In this document: one piece after another, positions 25,585 through 36,014 of the stretch
How positions within the stretch are numbered: the stretch's first letter is position 1
Layout: each line of letters begins with the position of its first letter
From: Lacihabitans sp. CCS-44
GTDB lineage: Bacteria; Bacteroidota; Bacteroidia; Cytophagales; Spirosomataceae
DNA length: 64,000 bases
Assembly: GCF_024343735.1 (NCBI RefSeq)
Contig: NZ_RJUE01000002.1
Location: 186,001-250,000 of the forward strand
Reading direction: 5' to 3'
The notes under the pieces: generated by a model
Databases searched by the model: none
Told to the model about the DNA's origin: nothing
The model's input: only the letters and a program-made list of their open reading frames with translations
Made by a program: the position numbers and the translations under genes

Positions 25585-27546
25585 ATGACTATGAAAAAAT
25601 GTATAATTTTTCTCGTAATGTTCTTTCAAGCATTATTTTTATCAGCACAACCTAATATAAGTCCTTCATTGTCGAATTCATTAAAAAAGGCTTTATCAGA
25701 AGCTAAAACAGATAGCACAAAAACTTTAATTTTGGCTAAATTGGCACACTGCTACACCTCGATTAATTTCGATTCAGCTGCTTACTTTGGGAGAATGGGT
25801 TTAAAATTGGCAAAAAATATTGGGTATGCTAATGGCCAAATGTTGTGTGCTATTCCGTTGGGGTTTGTTTTGCAACGCACTAATAAAGGCAATGAAGGTT
25901 TAGAAGTTCTTCTGAATGCTAAGAGGATATGCGAAAAATACAACAATCCATTGATTCTGGTACGGATATTAACAAACCTTAATGGCTCTTACCTTAATAA
26001 GGATAATCAGCTGGCTTTAAAGTACATAAAAGAAGCAAAAGTATTGCATGAAAAACACAATATACCCGAAACTTTTAATTTCATTAATCTAAATATGGGT
26101 GGAACTTACGCTGCTGTGGGGTTACCTGATTCTGCTGAAAAATACCTCAATAGAGCTTATCAATTGGAATCCATTATAGCTCCATCTGGTTACCAAACCT
26201 CTACTACCTATTATTTAGCTGAATATTATACAAAAGTAAAGAAACCAAAACAGGCTATAAAATATTACAAGGAAAGTATTGATTACGCAACAAAACACGA
26301 TATCACCTATACACTTCCAAGAGCTTATTTGGGTTTGTCTAATCTCTTTAAAGCCAATAATCAGTTGGACTCCGCTATTTTTTATGCAAAGCAGTCTTTT
26401 AACGGAGGTCCCAACAGCCCCTACTATCTGACGACTGTTTTTAATGCTGCTACTTCATTGTCTGGTCTTTATGAACAAAAAAACAACTCTATGCAGGCTT
26501 ATAAGTATTTAAAAAAGGCATCTATTTTTAAAGACAGCTTATATAATATTGATAAATCTAGAGAGTTTGATAGAATATCCTATAATGAGCAAACCAGATT
26601 GATGCAAATTCAGAAAAAAATAGAATTGGAAAATGTTGAATACAAAAATCGATTACGATTATACTTACTTTTAGTTGTGCTATTAGGCTTATCATTTTTA
26701 GCTTTTATATTGTATCGTAATAATAAAGAAAAATTAAAAACCAATTTGCATTTAGAGAAAACCCTTTCAACCCTCAAATCCACCCAAGCCCAACTCATTC
26801 AATCCGAGAAACTCGCTTCCCTTGGCGAACTCACGGCAGGCATAGCCCATGAGATTCAAAACCCATTGAACTTTGTCAATAATTTTAGTGAGGTGAGCAT
26901 AGAATTATCCAAGGAATTGAGTGGAGCATTAAGGCAACGAGGTATTGAGAGCAATAGTGAGGAAGGAGAATTGGTGTCAGATTTGATTCAAAACCAGGAA
27001 AAAATTCATCACCATGGCAAGCGAGCGAGCAGTATCGTAAAAGGAATGTTAGAGCATTCAAGAAATAGCACAGGCGGGAAAGAATTTACTGATATTAATG
27101 CTTTGGTAGATGAATATTTGCGACTGACTTATCACGGCTTAAGAGCGAAAGATAAAAGCTTCAATTCAGACTTTAAAACTGACTTTGATGAAAGTTTGCC
27201 AAAAATAGAAATCATTCCACAAGACTTTGGCAGGGTGCTTTTGAATTTGATTAACAATGCTTTTTATGCCACAAAAGGGGTGAAAAATCCTTTGGTTGAA
27301 GTCAAAACAAAAAGGGCGAAAAATGGTGTGGTGATAAGCGTAAAAGACAATGGCTCAGGCATGTCAGAAGTCACGAAAGCCAAAATCTTTCAACCATTTT
27401 TTACAACAAAACCTACTGGCGAAGGCACGGGGCTAGGGCTAAGTTTGGCTTATGATATTGTGACCAAAGGGCATGGGGGTACAATTGAAGTTGAGAGTGT
27501 GGAGGGTAAGGGAACAACTTTTATTATAAAATTACCTATCATTTAA
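25585..27546 (+). CDS. TPR sensor histidine kinase (array member 4)
   Basis: 653 residues from the ATG at 25585 (MTMKKCIIFLVMFFQALFLSAQ, signal peptide); a second ATG at 25591 is equally possible, and the upstream TTG at 25546 is rejected because it adds 13 residues before the signal. TPR-like helical repeats fill residues ~30-360 (AAYFGRMGLKLAKNIGY, QAIKYYKESIDYA). One membrane helix (LRLYLLLVVLLGLSFLAF) precedes the transmitter, AGIAHEIQNPLNFVNNFSEV with complete N, G1, F and G2 boxes. Its catalytic domain is nearly identical at DNA level to members 3 and 6. Confidence 0.92.
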   Translation: MTMKKCIIFLVMFFQALFLSAQPNISPSLSNSLKKALSEAKTDSTKTLILAKLAHCYTSINFDSAAYFGRMGLKLAKNIGYANGQMLCAIPLGFVLQRTNKGNEGLEVLLNAKRICEKYNNPLILVRILTNLNGSYLNKDNQLALKYIKEAKVLHEKHNIPETFNFINLNMGGTYAAVGLPDSAEKYLNRAYQLESIIAPSGYQTSTTYYLAEYYTKVKKPKQAIKYYKESIDYATKHDITYTLPRAYLGLSNLFKANNQLDSAIFYAKQSFNGGPNSPYYLTTVFNAATSLSGLYEQKNNSMQAYKYLKKASIFKDSLYNIDKSREFDRISYNEQTRLMQIQKKIELENVEYKNRLRLYLLLVVLLGLSFLAFILYRNNKEKLKTNLHLEKTLSTLKSTQAQLIQSEKLASLGELTAGIAHEIQNPLNFVNNFSEVSIELSKELSGALRQRGIESNSEEGELVSDLIQNQEKIHHHGKRASSIVKGMLEHSRNSTGGKEFTDINALVDEYLRLTYHGLRAKDKSFNSDFKTDFDESLPKIEIIPQDFGRVLLNLINNAFYATKGVKNPLVEVKTKRAKNGVVISVKDNGSGMSEVTKAKIFQPFFTTKPTGEGTGLGLSLAYDIVTKGHGGTIEVESVEGKGTTFIIKLPII

Positions 27547-27557
27547 TTTAATAAACC

Positions 27558-28694
27558 ATGAAAGCAAAAACAGTCAAAGGAAATTCAGCAGAGGAAATTC
27601 AATCAGCATTGGCTCAAAGCATAACTGATGGCTTTACCCCAACATTAGCTATGGTGTTTCTATCTATAAAACAAGACAGAGGGGAAGTCTGCAAAATATT
27701 GGATGATGCAGGTATTGCTATTTATGGTGGTACTAGCCATGGTGAGTTTACTGGAGAGGGTATAACTGCAGGAGAAATAGCCATTATGCTGCTTGATGTC
27801 AATCCTGCCTACTTCGCTATATTTTTTGAAGAATTTTCCGAAAAAAATTACAGAGAAACCACTCAGGCTATTGCTAAAAAAGCATTGGGAAAATTCACCA
27901 ATCCCAGCTTTCTTGTTGCAGGTAGCAACCTGAATACAGATGCAGAAGAATTGCTGCATGGCTTTGAAGACATTATCGGTAAACAAGTAAATGTGTTTGG
28001 CGGCATGGCAGGTGATGACTTTGCATTTAAAGAGGAATTTGTTTTTACCAATAATAATGAAAGTAACAATGGAATTGTAACAATCGTCTTTGATGGAGAT
28101 AAAATAGGCATAAAAGGCAGAGCTACCTGTGGATGGAATCCCATAGGTACTGTAAAGACAGTTACTAAAAGTATCGGTAATCATGTATATACCATAGACG
28201 ATGTGCCTGTGGTGGGTCTATTGATGAAGTATGGCGGCTATGAAAATGTAACAGCAGAAAATTGGGCAATGGAGCATTCTATCGCTTTGACTTTGCAATT
28301 GCAACGTGAAACTGGAGATCCTGTGATGCGGGCGGGCTTAAAAGTAGATTGGGATGATCAATCTTATTATTGCGGAGGGGTGGTTCCACAAGGTTCCAAA
28401 GTGCGTTTTTCGCTTCCACCTGATTTTGATTCCATAGAAAAGGTGATTAAAGCATGTGAAGATTTGAAAGCAAAGGAAATAATAGAGGCAGATGCCTTGC
28501 TCTTGTTTAATTGTGCTGGCAGACTGGTATCATTAGGGCCCTTAATCAATGATGAAATAGAAGGGGTGAGAAAGGTTTGGGATGTGCCAATAGCAGGGAT
28601 GTTTTCCAGTGCTGAGCTGGCTCGTGCAACAAATGGCGACTTAGAAATGCATGCTTTTACTGCCTGTACGGTGGTTTTAAAAGAGATAATATAG
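27558..28694 (+). CDS. FIST domain sensory protein
   Basis: 378 residues containing FIST_N and FIST_C domains. Visible signatures are IYGGTSHGEFTGEGITAGEIAIMLL, a Gly-rich FGGMAGDDFAFKEEFVF near the middle, RATCGWNPIGTVKTVTKS, and the C-terminal LLFNCAGRLVSLGP with PIAGMFSSAELA. FIST proteins are thought to bind small ligands such as amino acids and to feed signalling proteins. It lies between two kinases of the array (11 bp after member 4, 47 bp before member 5), so it may be an accessory ligand sensor for one of them; this is inference from position. Confidence 0.9.
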   Translation: MKAKTVKGNSAEEIQSALAQSITDGFTPTLAMVFLSIKQDRGEVCKILDDAGIAIYGGTSHGEFTGEGITAGEIAIMLLDVNPAYFAIFFEEFSEKNYRETTQAIAKKALGKFTNPSFLVAGSNLNTDAEELLHGFEDIIGKQVNVFGGMAGDDFAFKEEFVFTNNNESNNGIVTIVFDGDKIGIKGRATCGWNPIGTVKTVTKSIGNHVYTIDDVPVVGLLMKYGGYENVTAENWAMEHSIALTLQLQRETGDPVMRAGLKVDWDDQSYYCGGVVPQGSKVRFSLPPDFDSIEKVIKACEDLKAKEIIEADALLLFNCAGRLVSLGPLINDEIEGVRKVWDVPIAGMFSSAELARATNGDLEMHAFTACTVVLKEII

Positions 28695-28741
28695 ATTTTT
28701 CTTTAATGTAACCATTCTCTAATACTTTAATTCTATTTCAA

Positions 28742-31700
28742 ATGAATAAAAATTTAGAATCTGTACTTTCACTCGTTGAAGAGTCGAAGCATCTGACTGA
28801 CGAAGAAAAAAAGTCGATTACAAAATCCATTATCGATGCAGATAAAGAACTGGAAATAACTATCTTCAAACTTGAACGCACTGACAAAGTTAAACGTACT
28901 ACAGCTATTCTTTTGGAAGAAACAATTGAAGAACTAGAAAAAAAAAGAAAAGCAGTTGAAGAACAAAAACGTGAACTTGAGATAGAAACAGCATTAGAAA
29001 GAGTAAGAAGCAGTACCATGGCAATGCAGCATAGCGATGAATTGACAGATGTTGCAAGTCTGCTGTTTAATCAGATAAGTGCCTTAGGTATTAAAACATG
29101 GACCGCAGGCTTTAATGTTTGGAGCGAAGACAATAACTCCTACGTCGACTATTTAAGTTTCGGAGAAGGTTTTATTGAGCCTAATATTGTACATACACAA
29201 AAGGCTGAGGCATTAAGGGATGTAAGTAATGCCAGAAAAAGCGGGGTTGAATTTCATGTTCTTTATGTCGAAGGAGAGAAGATTAAACAATTGTACCTCG
29301 CACTTGGCAAACTTGACGAGAAGCAGTATGAAATACTGCTGCAGGATGGGGTCGTCCCGTCTCAACAATATGAACATTTTGTGTTTGGGTCCAAAGTTAG
29401 CCTTATGTTTATTACTTATGATCCAGTGCCTGAAGCCCATCATATTTTCAAACGCTTTGGTATAGTTTTTGAGCAAACCTATACCCGTTTTCTTGATTTG
29501 CAAAAAGCAGAAGCACAGGCAAGAGAGGCAAAGATTGAAGCTTCACTCGAAAGAATACGTAGCCACTCTATGGCCTTGCAAAAGAGTGCCGATCTTGAGG
29601 AGGTGATTAAAGTGGTGTTTGCTGAATGGAAAAAACTTGGTCTTGATATATTCGAAAGCAATATCAATATCGTTGACCATGACAACAAAGCAATGACTAT
29701 CTGGAGTTATGGACTTGGTTATACTGATTCAATAAAAGGGACGAGGTTTCAGTTTTTTGATCATCCTTTTTTAACCCAGTTCATTCAAGACTTCAGAAAT
29801 CAGACTCAGTATAGTATCATTGAAATGAGTGGTGAAAATAATAAAGATTATCTCAGAAAGGCATTTACCGAAACAGATCATAAATATTCACCTGAAGAAT
29901 ATAAACAAGCTTTATTTGCTATTGACAAAGTTTTCATATCTAATGCTTTCATAAAGTTTGGCTCAATGGATGTAATCAGTTTAGAGCCTTTGCCAGAGGA
30001 TAAAGCAGAAATTTTAATTCGTTTCGCAAAAGTTTTTGAACAAACCTATACAAGATTTCTTGATCTCCAAAAAGCAGAAGCACAGACAAGGGAAGCTCAG
30101 ATAGAAGTGGCTGTTGAAAGGGTAAGGGCAAAAGCATTAGCAATGCATAAGTCAGCTGAAATTATGGGTGTCGCAGTTACAATGCGGATGGAATTAGAAA
30201 CTTTAAATATGCCCGGATTTGATGCTGCAACAATAACACTAATACAGGACGATGGGACAATAAAGTTATGGGACAATACATCTGCAAAGCAACATGAAGA
30301 TGGTACATGGGAAAATACAGAATTCATATTCAGGTTAGAAGACAATAATCCAGATTTTTATTTAAATAAAATTTGGAGTTCCAATGACAGATATATAGTA
30401 GTCGAACAGGATGAACATGATCTGAAAATAACAACAGATTGGGTCAGAAGACATGATAAAAATCTGGCAGATGTTGTAGTTCATTATTATAAAGAAAATG
30501 GAATCAAACTGGCGTGGCACCCGGCAGTTGCTCTTACCTATGGAAGGTTGAACCTTGATTTTTATGTTCATGCTCCTGAACCTGAAGTAGAAAACATTTT
30601 AATAAAAATGGCTGCCGCCTTCGATCTTGCTTATAAACGTTTCCTCGATCTCCAAAAAGCCGAATTACAGGCGAGAGAATCACAAATCCAATTAGCCTTG
30701 GAAAGAGTGCGAGCGAGAACGATGGCCATGCAGCGAAGTGAAGAACTGCCTGAAGTGGCAGCTCTTCTTTTCCAACAAGTGAAAGCATTAGGCGTGCCTC
30801 AATTTCACTGCGGATTTAACATTTTTGAAATTAATGATAAAGAATGTATATGGTATCCAGGAAGTGCTGATGGTGATATTCTGCCACCTTGCAAAATTCC
30901 GTTGACGGAACATCCGGTTTTTATTGCCTTTAATGAATCAAGAAAAAGAGGTGATGAACTTTTTGTATATGAAAAGGAAGGTGAATATCAAGCTGGCCAT
31001 TACAGGTATATGTTGTCACTTCCTGTTTTGGGAGAGATGTTGCAAAATATGTTAGATGCCGGCATTCCATTTCCAACTTTCCAAATTGATCATCTTGCGA
31101 ATTTTTCACACGGCAACTTACTTTTCATTACTTCTGAGCATTTCCCTGAAATGCATGAAACTTTCAAACGCTTCGCCAAAGTTTTTGAACAGACTTATAC
31201 CCGTTTCCTCGATTTGCAAAAAGCTGAAGCACAGGCATTGGAAGCCATAAAACGTGCCTCTGTGGACAGAGTTCGGGCAGAAATTGCCTCCATGCGAACC
31301 ACTGCCGATCTGGAAAGAATAACGCCCATTATTTGGAGTGAATTAACCACACTAGGGGTTCCATTTATACGTTGCGGTGTATTTATTATGGATGAAGAGC
31401 AGCAACAAGTACAATCGTTTTTATCTACACCAGATGGAAATGCCTTAGCTGCTTTTACCCAGCCATACAATGCTAGTGGCGAAACAGCACAAATAGTCAT
31501 AAGTTGGCATAAAAGGGAAATCTATAAACAGCATTGGGATGAAGCACAATTTGCAGAGTTTACAAATAGCCTCTTGCAACAGGGAGCCGTTAAAAGAGGT
31601 GAAAAATATTTGATTGAAAATCGCCCTACTGACCTATACTTACATTTCCTCCCATTTATGCAAGGCATGCTATATGTGGGTAATACAGAACTGCTGAGCG

Positions 31701-32626
31701 ATGATGAATTACAATTGATGCAAAACTTGGCTGACGCCTTCTCCACCGCCTACGCCCGATATGAGGATTTTAATCAGCTGGAAGCAGCCAAAGGGCAAAT
31801 CGAAAAAACTTTGGTTGATTTGAAACAGGCACAAACGCAATTGATCCAATCTGAAAAAATGGCAAGTTTGGGCGAACTCACGGCCGGCATTGCTCATGAG
31901 ATTCAAAATCCTTTGAACTTTGTCAATAATTTCTCAGAAGTAAGTACTGAAATGATCGACGAAATGAATGAGGAGTTGGCAAAGGGCGATTTGGAGGAAG
32001 TAAAAGCTATTTCAGAAGATTTAAAACAAAATCTAATAAAAATCAATCACCATGGAAATCGTGCCAGCACCATTGTAAAAGGCATGTTGGAGCATTCCAG
32101 AACCAGCAGCAAAGAAAAGCAATTGACGGATATCAATTTACTGGCCGATGAATACTTGCGGTTATCTTACCATGGATTGCGGGCGAAAGACAAAAGCTTT
32201 AATGCTGATTTTCTGCTCTTAAAAGATGATAATTTGCCCAAGATTGAGGTAATTCCACAAGATATTGGCAGAGTTTTGTTGAACTTGATAAATAATGCAT
32301 TTCAAGCTCCGGTAGTACCAAGTGGGGGAGCTAAACGAGTAGTTGTAAGAACCAAATTTATAGCTGAGGCAAACTCCCCTCTCAATAGGAGAGGTGGAGG
32401 TGAGGTTCATATTAGCATTAAAGACAATGGTTCAGGCATCCCAAAAGCTAATTTAGAAAAAATCTTCCAACCCTTTTTCACCACTAAACCCACGGGTCAA
32501 GGCACGGGCTTGGGTCTAAGTTTGGCCTACGACATTGTAACTAAGGGGCATGGGGGTACAATTGAGGTGGAAAGTGAAGAAGGAGTGGGGACGGAGTTTA
32601 TTGTAAAATTACCTGTTACCTCTTAA
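28742..32626 (+). CDS. Giant cytoplasmic histidine kinase with five GAF-like repeats (array member 5)
   Basis: 1294 residues with no signal peptide or membrane helix. An N-terminal coiled coil (residues ~20-85) leads into five units of about 185-195 residues. Each opens with a relative of LERVRARTMAMQRSEEL (near residues 84, 268, 457, 652 and 840) and most end with FEQTYTRFLDLQKAEAQ. The units look like divergent GAF-type domains. The transmitter follows at about 1040, with AGIAHEIQNPLNFVNNFSEV and DNGSGIPKANLEKIFQPFF. A segment with SPLNRRGGGEVHISI extends the ATPase lid region. The repeats probably sense cytosolic ligands; none is identified. Confidence 0.9.
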   Translation: MNKNLESVLSLVEESKHLTDEEKKSITKSIIDADKELEITIFKLERTDKVKRTTAILLEETIEELEKKRKAVEEQKRELEIETALERVRSSTMAMQHSDELTDVASLLFNQISALGIKTWTAGFNVWSEDNNSYVDYLSFGEGFIEPNIVHTQKAEALRDVSNARKSGVEFHVLYVEGEKIKQLYLALGKLDEKQYEILLQDGVVPSQQYEHFVFGSKVSLMFITYDPVPEAHHIFKRFGIVFEQTYTRFLDLQKAEAQAREAKIEASLERIRSHSMALQKSADLEEVIKVVFAEWKKLGLDIFESNINIVDHDNKAMTIWSYGLGYTDSIKGTRFQFFDHPFLTQFIQDFRNQTQYSIIEMSGENNKDYLRKAFTETDHKYSPEEYKQALFAIDKVFISNAFIKFGSMDVISLEPLPEDKAEILIRFAKVFEQTYTRFLDLQKAEAQTREAQIEVAVERVRAKALAMHKSAEIMGVAVTMRMELETLNMPGFDAATITLIQDDGTIKLWDNTSAKQHEDGTWENTEFIFRLEDNNPDFYLNKIWSSNDRYIVVEQDEHDLKITTDWVRRHDKNLADVVVHYYKENGIKLAWHPAVALTYGRLNLDFYVHAPEPEVENILIKMAAAFDLAYKRFLDLQKAELQARESQIQLALERVRARTMAMQRSEELPEVAALLFQQVKALGVPQFHCGFNIFEINDKECIWYPGSADGDILPPCKIPLTEHPVFIAFNESRKRGDELFVYEKEGEYQAGHYRYMLSLPVLGEMLQNMLDAGIPFPTFQIDHLANFSHGNLLFITSEHFPEMHETFKRFAKVFEQTYTRFLDLQKAEAQALEAIKRASVDRVRAEIASMRTTADLERITPIIWSELTTLGVPFIRCGVFIMDEEQQQVQSFLSTPDGNALAAFTQPYNASGETAQIVISWHKREIYKQHWDEAQFAEFTNSLLQQGAVKRGEKYLIENRPTDLYLHFLPFMQGMLYVGNTELLSDDELQLMQNLADAFSTAYARYEDFNQLEAAKGQIEKTLVDLKQAQTQLIQSEKMASLGELTAGIAHEIQNPLNFVNNFSEVSTEMIDEMNEELAKGDLEEVKAISEDLKQNLIKINHHGNRASTIVKGMLEHSRTSSKEKQLTDINLLADEYLRLSYHGLRAKDKSFNADFLLLKDDNLPKIEVIPQDIGRVLLNLINNAFQAPVVPSGGAKRVVVRTKFIAEANSPLNRRGGGEVHISIKDNGSGIPKANLEKIFQPFFTTKPTGQGTGLGLSLAYDIVTKGHGGTIEVESEEGVGTEFIVKLPVTS

Positions 32627-32635
32627 TAGAAGAAC

Positions 32636-35600
32636 ATGAAAAAAATATTTTTACATATTTTGCTTGGCCTACTGCTGCTTAGCGGAATTGAATTGTCTGC
32701 ACAGGACCTCCGCTTTAAAACGGTTCTTGATAATCCCAACAGTTTTATTGTTGATATGAAACAGGATAATCTGGGATTTTTCTGGCTCATCAATACTGCG
32801 AGAGGATTGCAAAAATTTGACGGGGTAAAAGCTCAGACTTTCTTAAATGACCCCAGTAATGCCAATTCAATAGCCCCTGGTCAAGTTAGCTCTTTGATAA
32901 TAGATGCTGATAACAACCTCTGGTTGGGAACATATGGTTCAGGCCTGGATAGATTAGATCCGTCAACAAATACCTTTACGCATTTCCGGAACAACCCAAA
33001 AGATGCTTTTAGTTTAAGTAATGATACTGTAAATGCAATTTTGGAAGATCATTCAGGAAATCTTTGGATTGGCACCAACCAGGGACTGGATTTACTGGAT
33101 AAAAATACAGGAAGGTTTACGCACTTCAGCAATAACAACCATGATCCGGAGGGTAGCAGCAATCCGCAGGTATTTAAAATATACGAAGACAGAAAAGGAA
33201 TACTTTGGATTTGCGGAAGATCATCTGCAAAGGATCATATATCTCCGTCTGCCTTGAATCTTTTTGACCCGACTACAAAAAAAATTACTCCTTACTTTTG
33301 GGATTCGAGAAAAGCCAACAACGGAATCCCAGGAACATTTATCACAGACATTTACGAAGACAGCAAAAATAAATTTTGGATAGTTACAGATGCTGGTTTG
33401 TATGCTATGGACAGAAACACAGGGAAATGTACCCAGTACTATCCAGACCCTTTTAATTCGAGTACTTTGAGCCGAACTCCGGCTTCCAAAGACGTAGTTT
33501 CAGACATAATGTTTGTTACCGAAGATTCATCTCGTGCATTATGGGTTGGAATGGGCCAATATGGGTTGAACAGGTATGATCCTGTTACTAAAACATCAAT
33601 GCATTTTGGTCTCCTATATGATTTTTTGGATGTGTCGGCATCAAACAAAAGGGATACCGCAACAGGTCTTAATATAACACTTGCAATAAAGGGGCTAAGT
33701 TCAAAAGACGGTCTATTCTGGGTTATGGGTATTGGAGGTATAGCTCAACTGAATTATAAGAAAACAACTTTTTTGTTTAATAATATCTCCAAAGCAGCCT
33801 TAGCACTCTACCTTGAAGCCAATGGTAAAATTTTATGGATAGGTACCGATAAAGGGCTGTTAAGAAAAGACCTGGCCACCCAAAATGAAAAGTTATTAAT
33901 CTTTAATCCGAAAGAAAATAAAACAAGAGGTAAATACATACACTCCATAGCAGCGGATGAAGCAGGAAATCTCTGGTTAGGCACTGGTACCGGGTTGCTG
34001 AAGTTTGACCCAGTAACCGAAAAATATGTTCAGTACAAAAAAGATCTTAAAAACCCCGGAAGCATTTCAGGTAATAATGTATTCTACACGTTTTTTGATC
34101 ATAATAAGAACTTATGGGCTGCCTCTGATTCTGGTGTTTCAAGGATGGACCTGGCTACCGGGCGGTTCACTAATTATAGTGTCGGGCAGATAGCGGGTAA
34201 TTATAAAGGTTTTGAAGTTAATCGTATTGCAGAAGATCCGGAACATAATATCTGGCTTACAGCTAATTGGGGTCTATATAAACTGGATATCAAAACAGGA
34301 AAATTTCGTAAGTACCTTGATGATGACCTGAGATCTATATGTGTGGATGCAAAAGGAAAGGTATGGGCAGGAGGATGGCAGGGGCTTTATGCTTTCAACA
34401 AAACAAAAGATAAGTTTGAACTTTTTGCCAATGAAGATTCAGCGGTAAATATCAGTGCGGTTTTAGATATTATAGAAGATGATCAAAAAAATCTCTGGGT
34501 ATCTACCACTACTTCTATCATTAGGATAAATGAAAACAGAACCAAAATAAAAAAATATACGAAAGACAACGGAGTACAACTTACACAAAGTCTCTGGTCA
34601 TTCAGTAGTTTTAAAGGCACTGATGGAAGGTTATTTTTAGGGAACTATTTTGGTTATTATTCATTTCGCCCTGATCAACTGAGCGATAACCATATTTCCC
34701 CACCATTGAATATCACTAGCTTTAAACTGGGCGATAAACTCATCAATTCAGAGAACAGTGGTTTCTTATCATTACCCATCTGGCAAACTGAGGAGATCAA
34801 ACTACGCCATGATGAGAATGTTTTCTCCTTTGATTTTTTTTCAGCAGATTATATATCATCTACTGATAAAAAATATTCCTACATACTTGAAAACTATGAT
34901 AACATCTGGCATAATATCGGCGGTGAACATCAGGCTTCTTTTTTTAATATTCCACCCGGCAATTACATCTTCAAAGTAAAAGCAATAAGTAGTGACGGTG
35001 GCTCTGTCGAAAAATCAATTCGTATTATTATCAGTCCACCTTGGTGGGAAACATGGTGGTTCCGCATTTTGTCGGTGATTACTCTAGTTATGGTTATTTA
35101 CTCTCTCATTAGAGAACGTTCAAGAAAGCTAAAGGAAGAGAATCGTCGCTTGGAACAAAATGTAACCGAACGGACAGTTCAACTCAAAAAATCATTGGAA
35201 GAATTAAAATCCACTCAAGCCCAACTCATCCAATCTGAAAAGCTAGCTTCGTTAGGCGAGCTTACTGCAGGAATAGCCCATGAGATTCAAAATCCTTTGA
35301 ATTTTGTAAATAATTTTAGTGAGGTGAGTGTAGAATTAGCGAATGAGTTACAGGAGGCATTGAGGCAGCGAGGCATTGAGTCAAACACTGAGGAAGGAGA
35401 ATTGGTGTCAGATTTGATTCAAAATCAGGAAAAAATCTATTACCACGGCAAGCGTGCAAGCTCTATCGTAAAAGGGATGCTCGAACACTCACGCACAAGT
35501 ACAGGTGAAAAGGAATTAACCGATATAAACGCTTTGGCTGATGAATATTTGAGGTTGGCTTATCATGGATTAAGAGCAAAAGACAATACTTTTAACAGTG

Positions 35601-35977
35601 ATTTCAAGACAGATTTTGATCCAAATTTGCCAAAAATTGCTGTCATTCCGCAAGATATGGGTAGGGTACTTTTGAATTTGATAAATAATGCTTTTTATGC
35701 CACAAAAGGTGTGAAAAATCCTTTGGTTGAAGTCAAAACAAAAAGGGCGGAAAATGGCGTGGTGATAAGCGTAAAAGACAATGGCTCAGGCATGTCAGAA
35801 GTCACGAAAGCCAAAATCTTTCAACCATTTTTTACAACAAAACCTACTGGCGAAGGCACTGGCTTGGGGCTTAGTTTGGCTTATGATATTGTGACCAAAG
35901 GGCATGGGGGAACGATTGAAGTTGAGAGTGAAGAGAGCTTTGGAACAACATTTATTATAAAATTACCAATTAGCTAA
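32636..35977 (+). CDS. Beta-propeller/Y_Y_Y sensor histidine kinase (array member 6)
   Basis: 1113 residues. A signal peptide (ILLGLLLLSGIELSAQ) is followed by two-component-regulator propeller repeats over residues ~35-690, each with a strand motif like NLWLGTYGSGLDRLD or GNLWIGTNQGLDLLD. A Y_Y_Y domain (YSYILENYDNIWHNIG) follows near 745-765, then one membrane helix (FRILSVITLVMVIYSLI, ~805-822), a coiled coil and the shared transmitter. The architecture is like the sensor half of Bacteroides hybrid two-component systems but lacks their receiver and AraC output, so it must signal to a separate regulator. It begins 9 bp after member 5. Confidence 0.93.
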   Translation: MKKIFLHILLGLLLLSGIELSAQDLRFKTVLDNPNSFIVDMKQDNLGFFWLINTARGLQKFDGVKAQTFLNDPSNANSIAPGQVSSLIIDADNNLWLGTYGSGLDRLDPSTNTFTHFRNNPKDAFSLSNDTVNAILEDHSGNLWIGTNQGLDLLDKNTGRFTHFSNNNHDPEGSSNPQVFKIYEDRKGILWICGRSSAKDHISPSALNLFDPTTKKITPYFWDSRKANNGIPGTFITDIYEDSKNKFWIVTDAGLYAMDRNTGKCTQYYPDPFNSSTLSRTPASKDVVSDIMFVTEDSSRALWVGMGQYGLNRYDPVTKTSMHFGLLYDFLDVSASNKRDTATGLNITLAIKGLSSKDGLFWVMGIGGIAQLNYKKTTFLFNNISKAALALYLEANGKILWIGTDKGLLRKDLATQNEKLLIFNPKENKTRGKYIHSIAADEAGNLWLGTGTGLLKFDPVTEKYVQYKKDLKNPGSISGNNVFYTFFDHNKNLWAASDSGVSRMDLATGRFTNYSVGQIAGNYKGFEVNRIAEDPEHNIWLTANWGLYKLDIKTGKFRKYLDDDLRSICVDAKGKVWAGGWQGLYAFNKTKDKFELFANEDSAVNISAVLDIIEDDQKNLWVSTTTSIIRINENRTKIKKYTKDNGVQLTQSLWSFSSFKGTDGRLFLGNYFGYYSFRPDQLSDNHISPPLNITSFKLGDKLINSENSGFLSLPIWQTEEIKLRHDENVFSFDFFSADYISSTDKKYSYILENYDNIWHNIGGEHQASFFNIPPGNYIFKVKAISSDGGSVEKSIRIIISPPWWETWWFRILSVITLVMVIYSLIRERSRKLKEENRRLEQNVTERTVQLKKSLEELKSTQAQLIQSEKLASLGELTAGIAHEIQNPLNFVNNFSEVSVELANELQEALRQRGIESNTEEGELVSDLIQNQEKIYYHGKRASSIVKGMLEHSRTSTGEKELTDINALADEYLRLAYHGLRAKDNTFNSDFKTDFDPNLPKIAVIPQDMGRVLLNLINNAFYATKGVKNPLVEVKTKRAENGVVISVKDNGSGMSEVTKAKIFQPFFTTKPTGEGTGLGLSLAYDIVTKGHGGTIEVESEESFGTTFIIKLPIS

Positions 35978-36014
35978 AACATTTATTATTTTTACCAACA
36001 TTAAACCCAAAACC

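Noticed and set aside
32636-35977. Hybrid two-component system of the Bacteroides polysaccharide type
   Set aside because: Propeller, Y_Y_Y and kinase parts are present, but there is no receiver or AraC-type output, so it is a plain sensor kinase.
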